Numbered from the stretch's first letter, positions 45,272-55,413 are shown. The stretch: DNA of 64,000 bases from Bog-473 sp963756025 (GCA_963756025.1 CAVWMF010000006.1:434001-498000); one strand, 5' to 3'. Translations and numbers: made by a program. Notes: a model not told the origin generated them from the letters alone.

Positions 45272-45904
45272 ATGGCCGCTCGCCGAGGAAACGTCGGTGA
45301 CCCGACGGCACGCTCGGCACTTCTCGACGCTGCGCAGCAGCTGATGATCGAGGAGGGTTACGCCGCGGTGACGGCGCGACGCGTGGCCACCAAGGCTCAC
45401 CTGAACAGTGCCCTGGTCTTCTACTACTTCGAAACGATGGATGGGCTCTTCATCGCATTGTTCCGCCGTGGCGCAGAGGGCAGTTTCGAACGTCTCCAAA
45501 AAGCCCTGACCTCCGAGCAGCCCCTCTGGGGCTTCTGGGAGATGATCCATGATCGATCGGGCTCTGCCTTGACGATGGAGTTCATTGCTCTTGGCAATCA
45601 CCGCAAGAGGATTAGACAAGAGATCGCTGAATATTCTCGAAAGTTTCGACGGGCACAGCTCGAAGTTCTCTCATCGGTACTCGCCGGCTATGGCCTCGAC
45701 CCCGAGCAGTGGCCTGCCTCATCCGTCATCCTTGTCCTTTCGGGAATCTCACGATTTCTCCTGATGGAAGAGGCATTCGACGTCGATACGGGGCATGCGG
45801 AGACGATCAATCTGATCGAGGGTCAAATTCGGTTGCTCGAAGGTGCGCGCCGCGGAATCGGCGACGCTGCAAAGAAGTCGTTCCAGAACCAAGGTACAGA
45901 GTGA
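45272..45904 (+). CDS. TetR-family transcriptional regulator
   Basis: A 210-residue regulator. The helix-turn-helix covers about residues 12-58 (SALLDAAQQLMIEEGYAAVTARRVATKAHLNSALVFYYFETMDGLFIALF). GAGGAGG lies before the ATG. It is divergent from the SDR-Rieske-TauD operon and most likely represses it and itself through the palindrome at 45191-45209. Confidence 0.87.
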   Translation: MAARRGNVGDPTARSALLDAAQQLMIEEGYAAVTARRVATKAHLNSALVFYYFETMDGLFIALFRRGAEGSFERLQKALTSEQPLWGFWEMIHDRSGSALTMEFIALGNHRKRIRQEIAEYSRKFRRAQLEVLSSVLAGYGLDPEQWPASSVILVLSGISRFLLMEEAFDVDTGHAETINLIEGQIRLLEGARRGIGDAAKKSFQNQGTE

Positions 45905-45923
45905 TCGGGGACGAGGGCGCTGC

Positions 45924-47004
45924 TCAGGGCTCCTTCTGGCCATCAACGAGGCGGACGACCTCGCCTGAGGTGGCACTCTTCCGGGCTGCGTCGAGCACGA
46001 TCACGGTGTGAAGTGCGTCTATTGCGGGCACCGGAACGGGTCCTTCGCCCCGCACGGCAGCGGCGAACGCCGGGTAGAACGTATTCCAGGCACCGGACGC
46101 GGTAGGTACAACCTCGACGTCGTCTCCCCGTCGGATCGCTCCCCATCTCGACTCGGGCTCCGCTCCCCAGCGAAGGCCGAGGGTGGCCGGGGACTGGCCG
46201 CCAATGAGCGCCGCTTCTTGCCCGTCCATCGGACCATCGACGACGTAGGTGCCCTCGCTCCCCGTGACCCGAAAGCGGAGCCCCGGTGCTCCTTGGCTCC
46301 AGCTGGCCGACAAGTGTGACCTGGTGCCGTTGTCGTGGGTGAGCGCCACAAAGACGTCGTCGTCGCGACCACTCTCTCGGATCCGCCACTCCGCATAGAC
46401 CGAACGAACCGGGCCGAACAGAACCAGGGCCTGGTCGACAAGATGGCTGCAAAAGTCGAGGAGGGTGCCGCCCCCGGATTCGCCGGGACCACGGCCAGGG
46501 GCGAACCGTTCGAAGAGTGATTCGAACTGGGTAATCGTCCCCAGTCGCCCTCCTTCGACAAGCTGGCGGACAGTCAGAAAATCCGAGTCCCAGCGTCTGT
46601 TCTGGTAGGGCGAGAGCAATCGCCCGAACTGCGCTGCCAAGCCGATCGACTTCGCGGCCGCCACGGCGTCGAGCGAGAAAGGCTTATCGCAGACGACGTG
46701 AAGACCAAGCGTCGAGCGCTTCGTCAGTGAGCTCACTGTGCGTATGGGCCGGTGTCGAGATCGCCACGGCCTCGACGCCGGCCTGGACGACCTGCGCCAG
46801 CGAATCAAAGACGTCGATTCCAGGGTGATCGGTGGCCACGAACGATCGCCGATCAGGTGACCTGGTGACGACGCCAACCAGCTCGCACCCATCGGCGACC
46901 GCCAGCAGTGGCGCATGGAAATGCCGACCGCCGGAACCGAAGCCGACGAGCGCGAACCGAACACGACCTGATGTCCCCCCGCGTTGCTCATGGCGCGTGG
47001 TCAT
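45924..47004 (-). pseudogene. Gfo/Idh/MocA-family oxidoreductase, frameshifted
   Basis: The N-terminal Rossmann half starts at ATG 47004 (RVRFALVGFGSGGRHFHAPLL) and runs through AISTPAHTHSELTDEAL. One base must then be skipped at about 46705 to continue LGLHVVCDKPFSLDAVAAAK, which contains the conserved CDKPF (EKP-type) motif. The rest (SGGGTLLDFCSHLVDQALVLFGPV) follows the family's beta-sheet domain to the end. Joined length about 360 residues. It would oxidise or reduce a sugar, inositol or related polyol with NAD(P). It starts 42 bases after the LLM gene in the same direction. Confidence 0.78.
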
Positions 47005-47045
47005 GACGCGTTCACGTATCGGCGCACGAAGTTGATGGACATCCG

Positions 47046-48017
47046 CTAGCCGAACGCCGGCAGGACTTTGTCCTCGAAGAGTTTGAGGCTCGACCAGGCG
47101 ATGTCTATCGGCATACCGCCGCAGAGCGGGTGGAACATGGCGAAGGGAAAGGGCGAGGCCTTCTGCTCCTCGATCATCGCTTCGGGGGTGATCACCCGGT
47201 AGTTGCCGCTGGCCCGCAATTCCTCGAGATTGGCCACGGTCCGATAGGGGCTCGCCAGGTTGTCCTGGGCCTGCCAGACGCCGTACCCGTTCATCTCGTG
47301 CATGAAGTAGGGCGCCATCTGTTCCCAGCCTTGATCTGCGTCCTCGGCCAAGGCCACGGTGACGGTGTCGCCAACCGGGCAAGGTCCCGGATCTGGTTTG
47401 CCGAGACGCAGCAATTCGTCGACGTAGTGGGGCCAGACCGACGCGTCACTCGGCAGAAATCCGTCAGCGATTTGCGCCGCGCGTTCGGCCGCAGGTCGGG
47501 AGCTGCCCCCGAGGATCAGAGCAGGTCCGCCCGGTCGGAAGGGAGCCGGGGTCACCCGGACCGTGCGACCTCGGTACTCGAACGGCTCTCCACGGAATGC
47601 CGCCTTGAGGGTGGCTACCACTTCGGTGACGCGCGCACCCCGCTCACTCATCGGCACGCCGTACATGGCGAACTCCTCATGCACATAGCCAGCGGCAACG
47701 ACGAGGTCCACGCGCCCCCGGCTCAGGTTGTCGAGGACAACCACATCCTCGGCCAGGCGGAGCGGGTCGTAAAAGGGCGCGATCAGTGCGGCAACCATGA
47801 AGCGAACGTTCTCGGTACGCGCTGCCATGGCGGCCAGCATCGGGATGGGGCTTGGAAGATAGCCGTCATCCGAGCCGTGATGCTCAGAGACGGAGATGGC
47901 CCCACAGCCGAGCGAATCGGCCCAGGCGGCCATTTCCAGCGCGGCCCCATAGCGGTCGGCCATGGAAGTGCCGGCGAAAACCGGGTTGCGAAAGTCGTAG
48001 CGGAGTCCAAAGAGCAT
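47046..48017 (-). CDS. LLM-class flavin-dependent oxidoreductase
   Basis: A 323-residue luciferase-like TIM-barrel protein. ADSLGCGAISVSEHHGSDDGYLPSP, PLRLAEDVVVLDNLSRGRVDLVVAAGY and LILGGSSRPAAERAAQIADGF are family blocks. FMN or F420 is the likely cofactor. It is only moderately similar to the LLM protein at 22102-23151. The substrate is unknown; it may be cotranscribed with the Gfo/Idh gene. Confidence 0.87.
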   Translation of the reverse strand: MLFGLRYDFRNPVFAGTSMADRYGAALEMAAWADSLGCGAISVSEHHGSDDGYLPSPIPMLAAMAARTENVRFMVAALIAPFYDPLRLAEDVVVLDNLSRGRVDLVVAAGYVHEEFAMYGVPMSERGARVTEVVATLKAAFRGEPFEYRGRTVRVTPAPFRPGGPALILGGSSRPAAERAAQIADGFLPSDASVWPHYVDELLRLGKPDPGPCPVGDTVTVALAEDADQGWEQMAPYFMHEMNGYGVWQAQDNLASPYRTVANLEELRASGNYRVITPEAMIEEQKASPFPFAMFHPLCGGMPIDIAWSSLKLFEDKVLPAFG

Positions 48018-48171
48018 CTCAGCACTCTACGTCTCGGAGTCCGCGTGCGAGCTGAGGTTCGAAAGGGAGCCCGATGACGCAATACGCGGGAGATGTCCCG
48101 GGCTAGGGTTTCCAAAACCAACCTCGCATGGGACGGCGGCAACCGACCCGCGCAGGATGGAAGGGGAGAGC

Positions 48172-48582
48172 ATGGACGACATCGAAGCGATAAAACAGCT
48201 CAAAGCCCGCTACTTTCGCACGATGGACACCAAGGACTGGTCCGGTATGCGCCAGGTCTTCACCGACGACGTCATGATGGACACCACCGCGGCGGGCGGG
48301 GATGTCGTAACCGGCGCTGACGACTTCCTCGCATTCCTGCAGCCGACGCTGCAGGATGCCATTACCGTCCACCACGGGCACATGCCGGAGATCGAGATCT
48401 CATCACCCACGACCGCGAACGGCATTTGGGCACTCCAGGACACCATTATCTGGCCGGACGGGACCCGCATGGAGGGCTACGGCCACTATCACGAGACCTA
48501 TGAACAGGTAGCAGGCGAATGGAAGATCAAGACTTCGACACTGACCCGTCTGCACGTCGACTTCACGACGCCCGAACCTTGA
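48172..48582 (+). CDS. NTF2-like (SnoaL_4) protein
   Basis: A 136-residue cone-shaped alpha+beta protein. DIEAIKQLKARYFRTMDTKDWSGMRQVFTDDVMMD is the usual opening. The His-rich strand (TVHHGHMPEIEI) and GHYHETYEQVAGEWKIKTSTLTRL complete the fold. Such proteins are isomerases, dehydratases or ligand binders. ATG 48172 with AGGGGAG upstream is favoured over the longer frame from 48157. It precedes the P450 gene by about 200 bases on the same strand. Confidence 0.82.
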   Translation: MDDIEAIKQLKARYFRTMDTKDWSGMRQVFTDDVMMDTTAAGGDVVTGADDFLAFLQPTLQDAITVHHGHMPEIEISSPTTANGIWALQDTIIWPDGTRMEGYGHYHETYEQVAGEWKIKTSTLTRLHVDFTTPEP

Positions 48583-48780
48583 CGAAGCAACGCTCGACGT
48601 AGACGCCCTCCTCTCAGGCGAGTGCGGGACTCCGAGCTACGTCGCGCCGCCGGATCTGCCCGCCAGGGCTACCAGAAACGCCATGGAGAGGACCGCCTGG
48701 GAATATCAGTCGCTCCACTGGCTATGGTCGGGAACAATCGTTTTCACCCGAAGACCACACGAGACGCCGTGGAGGACGCC

Positions 48781-50016
48781 ATGACCCAGCAGGCAGCAGG
48801 AGACGACTTGGAGGCGGCGGAGCCCGAGGGCGGGTTCGGGACCGAGGACGATCGGACACTCGAGGCCATGCTCGACATGGCAAACCCGCAGCCTCGTTAC
48901 GAGCAGTGGATCGAGGACGGCGGCCTCCTCTGCCCGGTCGACGGGTTCGCCATGGCCACAGGGCGCAGCGCGGTCGACGAGGTGCTCCGCCACCCGGAGC
49001 TCTTCACGTCGAAGGGTATCGTCCAACTCGGCAACATCAGGCCGCTCATCCCGTTGAGCATCGATCCACCTGACCACCTCGGCTACCGCAAGCTGCTCGA
49101 CCCGCTGTTCGCCCCCAAGCGCATGGACGCCATTGAAGACGACATCGCGGCCCGGGCGAACCGCTTCATCGACACGTTTGTCGACCGTGGAGGTTGCCAT
49201 TTCACTGACGAGCTCGCCGTGCCCTTCCCCTCAGCAGTCTTCCTCGGACTCATGGGGTTGCCGTGGGAGGATCTCGACACGTTCCTCCGCATGAAGGACG
49301 GGATCATCCGGCCCGGCGGGGCCACCATGATGGAGGCCGAGAAGGTCGACCCGGAGGAACGGACGCGCATCCAGAACGAGACGGCGCAGGAGATCTACCA
49401 CTACTTCAATGCGATCCTCGACGAGCGCGAACGGGAGCCCCGCGACGACATCATGTCGGGCTTTCTCAGCACCGAGATGGACGGCAGCCGCCTCACCCGC
49501 GAGGACATTCTCGATATCTGCTTCCTTTTCTTGATCGCCGGCCTCGACACCGTGACCGACTCGCTCACCTGCTTTTTTGCCTTCTTAGCGCAGAACCCCG
49601 ATCACCGCAGTCAGATCGCGAGGGATCCCTCGGTCATCCCCGCCGCGGTGGAGGAACTCCTCCGCTGGGAGAGCCCGGTTCCCGGCGTCCCGCGCATGGC
49701 CGTGGCCGACACCGAGGTGGCCGGCTGTCCGGTGAAGGCCGGCACATTGATGATGGCGTCCATCGGTGCCGCCAACGTCGACCCGGCGCAATTCGGCGAC
49801 CCGATGACGGTGCGTTTCGACCGCGCCACCAACCCGCACATCGGGTTCGGGGGCGGCGTCCACCGGTGTCTCGGCTCGCACCTGGCCCGCCGAGAGCTCC
49901 GGGTGATGTTGCGTGAATGGCACAAACGGATTCCCGACTACACGCTCAAGTCGGGCAGCGAGCTCCATTACGCCCGGGGCCTGCGAAGCGTGGAGAACCT
50001 CGAACTCGTCTGGTAG
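48781..50016 (+). CDS. Cytochrome P450
   Basis: A 411-residue soluble bacterial P450. The I-helix oxygen-activation motif is AGLDTVTDS (253-261), the K-helix ExxR is Glu292-Arg295, and the heme loop FGGGVHRCLG (356-365) supplies Cys363. The length matches CYP families that use separate ferredoxins. It may hydroxylate a terpenoid, steroid or fatty acid, but the family number cannot be assigned. GGAGG five bases before the ATG fixes the start. Its 3' end overlaps the convergent MFS gene by 71 bases. Confidence 0.92.
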   Translation: MTQQAAGDDLEAAEPEGGFGTEDDRTLEAMLDMANPQPRYEQWIEDGGLLCPVDGFAMATGRSAVDEVLRHPELFTSKGIVQLGNIRPLIPLSIDPPDHLGYRKLLDPLFAPKRMDAIEDDIAARANRFIDTFVDRGGCHFTDELAVPFPSAVFLGLMGLPWEDLDTFLRMKDGIIRPGGATMMEAEKVDPEERTRIQNETAQEIYHYFNAILDEREREPRDDIMSGFLSTEMDGSRLTREDILDICFLFLIAGLDTVTDSLTCFFAFLAQNPDHRSQIARDPSVIPAAVEELLRWESPVPGVPRMAVADTEVAGCPVKAGTLMMASIGAANVDPAQFGDPMTVRFDRATNPHIGFGGGVHRCLGSHLARRELRVMLREWHKRIPDYTLKSGSELHYARGLRSVENLELVW

Positions 50017-51304
50017 CGGCCCTGGCGACATCGGCTGTTCCCTCGTTCGATGGCGCCGTGGTCGGCCTCTTGCCATCGCCTGCGGATCGCCGAGACACCC
50101 GGGGTCGCAACGCCCGCGCCATCCTCGTGGCCACCGCCACGGTACCCGCAAGAATTGGGATAAGGAAGAGAGCGATGTGCAATGTCGTCGTTGACGCGAT
50201 TTCGCCAATCACGACAGGTCCCACGACGTAGCCGGCCCATCCACAGCCCGCTACCGCGGCCACCGCTTTTCCGGTGTCCACGTTGTCCACCGCTCCGGCC
50301 GCGCGGAGAATCATCGGGACGACGCTTCCGAGCCCGGCGCCGAGCAAGGCGAATCCGACGAGCACGCTCGCCGGTCGGGCGATGACGAGACCGACGGCGA
50401 ACCCGAACGAGGCCAGGGCGGCGAGCAGTGGCAGGACGCGGTGGGCGGCGAACCTGGTGAAGATCCGATTGCCCGCCAGCCGGACGATGAGCATAGCGAG
50501 GGCGTAGGAGGCATAGGCCAGTCCGGCCACCACGGGCACGACATGCAGCGAGTTTCGGAGATACACCGCACCCCAGTCTGCTGCGGCACCTTCGCACAAC
50601 ATGTCGGCAAAGGCGATACCCCCGAGCACGAGGACTGCACTCTGCAGCACGTCGCTACGCCCTTCTGTCCAGCGCGCCGAAGGTTCTCCATCGCCGCCTG
50701 CATGCTGGTCGGCGATCAGCGACGTTGTAAGCCAGCCGAGGACGAGGAGGCACGGTACCGCCAAGGCGAGCAGTTGGTCGCTCAGGGAAAGACCCAGCCC
50801 CACCGCCACCGCCCCGGCGACTGCGCCGACCAAGGCGCCGGTGCTCCATGACCCATGGAATCCCGGCATGAGCACGCGGCCCGAGAACCGTTCGACCGTG
50901 ATCCCCTGGGTGTTCATCGACACGTCAAGCGTCCCCTGAAAGAAGCCCCAGAGCAGAAACGCCACGAAGAACGAGACCAGCGAGCCGGTGAGACCGATGA
51001 ACGGACCTGAAACGCAGTAGCCGACAAGTGCCATGCGCACCATCCGCCGGCTTCCGACAATCGGCAGGAAGCGGGCGGCCACCACCATCGCCAGGACCGA
51101 GCCGACGGGAGCCCCGAGCAAGGCGAGTCCGAGTCGGCCGTCACTCAGGCCGAGGTGATGTTGCAACTGCGGAATGTGCGCCGTCCAGGAGGCGAAGAGG
51201 AAGCCATGCACAAAGAACACGGCGATAACGGCCAGGCGTGGCGAACGGTCGGCCGAGGTGGGTGGTGATGGTTGAAGTTGGTTCTTGGCTGGGAACAGCG
51301 TCAG
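49946..51304 (-). CDS. MFS transporter (about 12 helices), start unresolved
   Basis: A membrane protein of about 450 residues. VIAVFFVHGFLFASWTAHIPQLQHHLGLSDGRLGLALLGAPVGSV is the first helix and loop of FucP/YbjJ-like MFS proteins. About 12 hydrophobic segments follow, with a basic 50-residue tail. No ATG, GTG or TTG suits the start. A CTG at 51304 overlaps the TGA of the upstream DeoR gene (CTGA), or a frameshift may hide the true start. The tail overlaps the convergent P450 gene, so the 3' end may also be frame-altered. Export or uptake of a metabolite controlled by the DeoR gene is likely. Confidence 0.75.
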   Translation of the reverse strand: MTLFPAKNQLQPSPPTSADRSPRLAVIAVFFVHGFLFASWTAHIPQLQHHLGLSDGRLGLALLGAPVGSVLAMVVAARFLPIVGSRRMVRMALVGYCVSGPFIGLTGSLVSFFVAFLLWGFFQGTLDVSMNTQGITVERFSGRVLMPGFHGSWSTGALVGAVAGAVAVGLGLSLSDQLLALAVPCLLVLGWLTTSLIADQHAGGDGEPSARWTEGRSDVLQSAVLVLGGIAFADMLCEGAAADWGAVYLRNSLHVVPVVAGLAYASYALAMLIVRLAGNRIFTRFAAHRVLPLLAALASFGFAVGLVIARPASVLVGFALLGAGLGSVVPMILRAAGAVDNVDTGKAVAAVAGCGWAGYVVGPVVIGEIASTTTLHIALFLIPILAGTVAVATRMARALRPRVSRRSAGDGKRPTTAPSNEGTADVARAATRRVRGSPRFAGPGRNGARCPT

Positions 51305-52059
51305 ACGCAGCGGACGTCGACTCCCGCCGCCTGCAGCTCGTCCACCATCTGTTGATCGGCTTCGGTATCGGTGACGACGATGTCGATGTCGTCGAGATCG
51401 CAGACGTGACCGAACGCCACCCGACCGAGCTTCGAGGAGTCGGCCACGACGACGACCCGTTGCGAGGCTCTGGCAGCAGCCCGCTTCACCGCCGTCTCGG
51501 CGAGTAGGTGCGTCGTGATGCCCGCCTTGGCGTCGATGCCACACGGGCCCATCACGCACGTATCGAAGCGGAGCTGCGAAAAGGACGGCTCAGTGAGGCT
51601 TCCCGTCAACGACAGCTCACCGGGACGGATTTCACCTCCTGGGAGGAGGAGCTTGATGCCCGGGCACTCATGCAGCTCGAAGACGGGCCTGAGAGCGAGC
51701 GGCATGACGGTCATGCGCCGGTCACGGAGCGCTCGTGCCACCTCCATGGCGGTGGTTCCCCCGTCGAGGATGACCGTCTCCCCGTCGGCCAAAAGGCTGG
51801 CGGCAGCTGCACCTATCGTCGCTTTGGCTTCGTGGGACTCGAGGGCCCGAATGCCGTACGGCGTTTCCTCGGCACTGAGAAAGACGCTCGCCGCACCACC
51901 GTGCATGCGTCGCAGGCCCCCACTGCGCTCCAGCGTCTCGAGGTCACGCCGCACGGTCATCTCGGAGCACCCCAGCGCCAGAGCCAGCTCCCCGACCAGG
52001 ACCGGGCTGCGTTGACGAAGGGCCTCCATGATCTTCCGATGGCGCATTTGCACATCCAT
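51301..52059 (-). CDS. DeoR/GlpR-family transcriptional regulator
   Basis: A 252-residue sugar-phosphate-responsive repressor type. The N-terminal winged helix reads RHRKIMEALRQRSPVLVGELALALGCSEMTVRRDLETLERSGGLRRMHGGA. The C-terminal effector domain has ILDGGTTAMEVARAL and VVVADSSKLGRVAF, the DeoRC hallmarks. The ATG at 52059 follows a possible TTG at 52068. It is upstream of, and overlaps, the MFS gene and is divergent from the HAD gene, so it probably controls both. Confidence 0.87.
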   Translation of the reverse strand: MDVQMRHRKIMEALRQRSPVLVGELALALGCSEMTVRRDLETLERSGGLRRMHGGAASVFLSAEETPYGIRALESHEAKATIGAAAASLLADGETVILDGGTTAMEVARALRDRRMTVMPLALRPVFELHECPGIKLLLPGGEIRPGELSLTGSLTEPSFSQLRFDTCVMGPCGIDAKAGITTHLLAETAVKRAAARASQRVVVVADSSKLGRVAFGHVCDLDDIDIVVTDTEADQQMVDELQAAGVDVRCV

Positions 52060-52083
52060 ACTGTTCAATCTACCATCTTATTT

Positions 52084-52767
52084 GTGATATCGCACAGACT
52101 CACCGTGCAATGCCCGGTCGAGGCGGTGGTCTTCGATGTGGGCGGTGTCCTGCTCGACTGGGACCCACGGCACCTCTACCGCAAGCTGTTCGCGGACGAG
52201 GTGGAGATGGAACTGTTTCTGGCCGAGATCTGCTCGCCCGCATGGCACGCGCCCCACGACAGGGGCATCTCGACCGCGGCGTCATGCGCCGAGCTCGCCT
52301 CCAGGCATCCCCAATTCTCCGAGCTGATCTGGGCATGGTCGACACGCAGCGAGGAGATGATCGGCGGCGTCGACGCCGGATTCCGTGGAAGTTCTCCGAG
52401 CGGTGAGACAAACCGGGATGCCCTGCTACGCCCTGACCAATATGGAGGCGGAGACGTATCCGCTCCGCCTCGAGCGATTCGCATTCCTCGGTTGGTTCGA
52501 CGGCACCGTCGTCTCCGGGAAGGAAGGAGTCGCCAAGCCGGATCCTGCCGTCTTCACGCGATTATTGACCGTTTCGGATTGAAACCGAGAACGACATTGA
52601 TGATTGACGACACGCCGGAGAATCTGGAGACGGCAAGCAACTTGGGGCTCCAGACCGTTCTGTTCCGCTCGTCCCGCCAACTCCGAGCAGAACTCGAGGC
52701 CACCGGGATTCTGACTCGATCTGCTGCAACGCCCGGCACGTCGTCAGCGTTCCCCGCTGATCGATGA
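52084..52767 (+). pseudogene. HAD-superfamily hydrolase, two frameshifts
   Basis: VVFDVGGVLLDWDPRHLYRKLF gives the nucleophile block DxG-type motif I (FDVGG, as in the HAD-IA group). Near 52388 the frame moves +1 to VEVLRAVRQTGMPCYALTNMEAETYPLRLERF (motif II TN) and VVSGKEGVAKPDPAVF (motif III Lys). Near 52566 it returns by -1 to DRFGLKPRTTLMIDDTPENLETA (motif IV DD). Joined, it is about 220 residues, a normal HAD phosphatase or dehalogenase length. The GTG at 52084 is a possible start; GTG 52105 is another. Two compensating one-base indels suggest sequence error. Confidence 0.75.
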
Positions 52768-52792
52768 GGATTCGGTGTGCTGTATGCCGAAC

Positions 52793-53983
52793 TCAGGCGA
52801 CCTTGAGCGCCTCAGCCAAGTTGCCGCCCATGATCTTGCGAATCTCTTTGTCTGAGAAGGTTCCATCGAGCTCAGCGGCATAGGACACCGGGTCGGCGAG
52901 TCCCTCGGGGTGCGGGAAGTCCGAACCGAAGACAACTCGGTCCGTGCCGATGGCCTTTATGAGGCCAACCGGGTCCTCCTCGAAGAAGGGGTGAATCCAG
53001 ACGTTTCGACGCATAACCTCGACAGGGTCCTCTGGGAAGGCCTTCGGAAATCTCGCGTAGATTTCGCCCAAGGCGTCGAGGAGCGGAAGCACCCAACTCG
53101 AGCCGTTCTCCACAGGGAGAATCCGTAGCTTGGGAAACCTCGACAGCATGCCGTGGGTGACCGCTGAGCACATCGCGTCGAAGATGCCACGGCTCATGGC
53201 GTGCTGCACGGCCTGGAAGAGGGATTGTCCTGCGAACGGCAACATCTCGTCGAAGTGGCCCTCCCACTGGTTGTAGTAACGGGTCATACCGTCGTCGGAC
53301 GCGTGCATCCCGACGGTGATGTCGTACTCTTGGACCTTCTTCCAGAACGGGTCGAACTCGGGTAGGGCGAAGGAGCGAAAGCCGCGCAGACTCGGCACGG
53401 GGGCAGGACGAATCAGAATCACTTTTGCGCCACGCTCAGCGATCCAGTCGAGCTCACGGATCGCCTCATCAACGATGGGGAGTGTGACCACCGGCGTGGC
53501 GAAGATGCGACCGTCGTAGTCGAAGGTCCACTCCTCATACATCCACTGGTTGAAGGCGTGGATAACGGCATGCGTTGCCTCGGGATCGCTGGCAAGCCGC
53601 TCCTCGAGAACGCTGGCAAGAGTGGGCCACATGATGGCGCGATCGACGCCCTGCTCATCCATCATCTGGAGTCGAGGCTCGGGCCTGAAGAACGCATCGG
53701 GCGAGACGATCGGCTTGCCGAGCATCTCGCGGCGGCTCTTTCCCTCAGGGTTGCCATTCTTGAAGTACTCGGCTTGGGCTCCCGGAGCTGCCACTTTCGT
53801 GAACGTCGGATTGGGGATGTACTCAGAGATCTGGCCCTTGATCGCAAGTTTGTCGCGACCATCGACCTGCACGTACCGGATGACGTTCTTGTACTCGTCG
53901 GGCAGGTAGCGCGTGAAGGCGTCTTTCTGCTCGTACATGTGGTTGTCAGCGTCGAAAACGGGGTAGTCGAGACGGCGGTTCAT
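52793..53983 (-). CDS. Amidohydrolase family (PF04909) metal-dependent hydrolase
   Basis: A 396-residue TIM-barrel hydrolase. The N-terminal FDADNHMYE replaces the usual HxH with DxDNH, typical of a large actinobacterial subgroup linked to oxygenase and P450 genes. VVFGSDFPHPEGLADP near the C-terminus carries the conserved Asp. Members act as decarboxylases or hydrolases on ring-cleavage or lactone intermediates. GAGGGGATCCA precedes the ATG at 53983. Upstream it is followed by a 560-base gap. Confidence 0.85.
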   Translation of the reverse strand: MNRRLDYPVFDADNHMYEQKDAFTRYLPDEYKNVIRYVQVDGRDKLAIKGQISEYIPNPTFTKVAAPGAQAEYFKNGNPEGKSRREMLGKPIVSPDAFFRPEPRLQMMDEQGVDRAIMWPTLASVLEERLASDPEATHAVIHAFNQWMYEEWTFDYDGRIFATPVVTLPIVDEAIRELDWIAERGAKVILIRPAPVPSLRGFRSFALPEFDPFWKKVQEYDITVGMHASDDGMTRYYNQWEGHFDEMLPFAGQSLFQAVQHAMSRGIFDAMCSAVTHGMLSRFPKLRILPVENGSSWVLPLLDALGEIYARFPKAFPEDPVEVMRRNVWIHPFFEEDPVGLIKAIGTDRVVFGSDFPHPEGLADPVSYAAELDGTFSDKEIRKIMGGNLAEALKVA

Positions 53984-54545
53984 TGGATCCCCTCTAATTC
54001 GTAGATGTTGCTGTACATGATTCGACTCTCTCAAGCCCCTGTCAACTGTTGTGTCGATAGGAAATACTCCATAGTTGCCTGGCCCTGCTGAACCAGCGAA
54101 GCGGAATCGGCTCGATCCGCTCGTGCGCCATCATTCTACCGCCGATTGAGGGGGACGCCGATTCATCCGATCGGGCTGGCCTCCACCGTCTGATGCGTGA
54201 AAGGGCCGTTCAGGCCGTCCCGCTCAGCCTCCCAATGGGTGTAGAGGGGCGCACCCGGCGAAATCGAGTTGCTGAGGCACCTTCTTTGCCCGCGCCATTG
54301 ACGCCGACCCGGACATGACCGGGCCGGTTGGCGAGCCCGAAGGCGGTCCCGGGATCAGGTACGGCTTGGGGCGGCCCTTCCGGACATCCGAGGCATCCCT
54401 GGGCCGGAGCACGGGCCAGCCCCAACGGCCCGGACTGCCGCAGGAGGCCCGCGATGACCTACAGGAGGTTATCGTCGGTGACGGACCGGGGACACCCCCG
54501 ACGAAGATGCTCCGTCGCCACACCTGAGAGGATACTGAGACGTCG
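53984..54545. other. Intergenic region, no confident gene
   Basis: 562 bases between the divergent amidohydrolase and SMP-30 genes. The left third is AT-richer and could hold both promoters. Between about 54220 and 54530 open frames on both strands are Arg/Gly/Pro-rich without any recognised motif, so a decayed gene fragment is possible but not shown. Confidence 0.5.
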
Positions 54546-55382
54546 ATGGCGCAAGCATCACCCACATTCTTGACCGGTGATCTCGTTTTTGGCGAGGGTC
54601 CTCGCTGGCGCGATGGCGTGCTGTGGTTCTCCGACATGCACGGCGAATCGGTTTGGACCGTCGATCTATCGGGCAGGCGCACCAAAGTTCTCGCTCTTCC
54701 TGGGCGAAGACCCTCTGGTCTTGGGTTTCTCCCCAACGGCGATCTGCTGATCGTATCGATGCTCGAAGCGGAAATACTCCGTTGGGATGGCACCGACTTG
54801 TCTACATACGCTGATTTGGCCCCGTTCTTCGCAAGGGGGTGCAACGACATGGTCGTCGACGTGAATGGACGCGCCTACGTGGGCTCGTTCCCCGACATCG
54901 AGGGGCCGCCCGGACGCCTCGTCGCCGTGGATCCAGATGGGTCGGCGCGTGTCGTCGCGGACGAGATAGTAATTCCGAATGGCTCAGTAATCGGACCAGA
55001 CGGAACCTTCATTGTTGCGGAATCGCTGGGGCGACGGCTTACGGCCTTTGACATCGAACAGAACGGGGATCTGTCCAATCGACGGGTCTATGCCGAATGT
55101 CCCAATCGCGGTCCCGACGGAATATGCCTGGACCAGGACGGCGCAGTCTGGGCGGCTATGCCGCTCGCTCGAGAATTTCAACGAATAAGGCCAGGAGGAG
55201 AGGTTGTCGATGCAGTGTCCATCGGAGAACGTATGGCCATCGCCTGTGCTCTCGGAGGCCCGGATCGGACGACGCTCTTTCTATTGACTGCGCAGGATCA
55301 TGACCCATCTGCCCTAGCTGGAACTCGAGAGGCGCAGATCCATACCATCACCGTCCCAGTTCCGGGAGCGGGAATTCCCTAG
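54546..55382 (+). CDS. SMP-30/gluconolactonase-family protein
   Basis: A 278-residue six-bladed beta-propeller. GDLVFGEGPRWRDGVLWFSDMHGESVW is the conserved first blade with the metal-ligand Glu. NDMVVDVNGRAYVGSF carries the central Asn-Asp, and VIPNGSVIGPDGTFIVAESLGRRL the later ligands. It should be a calcium- or zinc-dependent lactonase opening a sugar or other lactone. Codons are less GC-biased at third positions than in the neighbours. It converges on the hotdog-like gene 31 bases away. Confidence 0.87.
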   Translation: MAQASPTFLTGDLVFGEGPRWRDGVLWFSDMHGESVWTVDLSGRRTKVLALPGRRPSGLGFLPNGDLLIVSMLEAEILRWDGTDLSTYADLAPFFARGCNDMVVDVNGRAYVGSFPDIEGPPGRLVAVDPDGSARVVADEIVIPNGSVIGPDGTFIVAESLGRRLTAFDIEQNGDLSNRRVYAECPNRGPDGICLDQDGAVWAAMPLAREFQRIRPGGEVVDAVSIGERMAIACALGGPDRTTLFLLTAQDHDPSALAGTREAQIHTITVPVPGAGIP

Positions 55383-55413
55383 CCAGATCCCCGCGAGACT
55401 GAGCAGCGGTTTT

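Noticed and set aside
54224..54850. 208-codon minus-strand frame in the gap before the SMP-30 gene
   Set aside because: Half of it is antisense to the SMP-30 gene and the rest shows no motif or ribosome-binding site.
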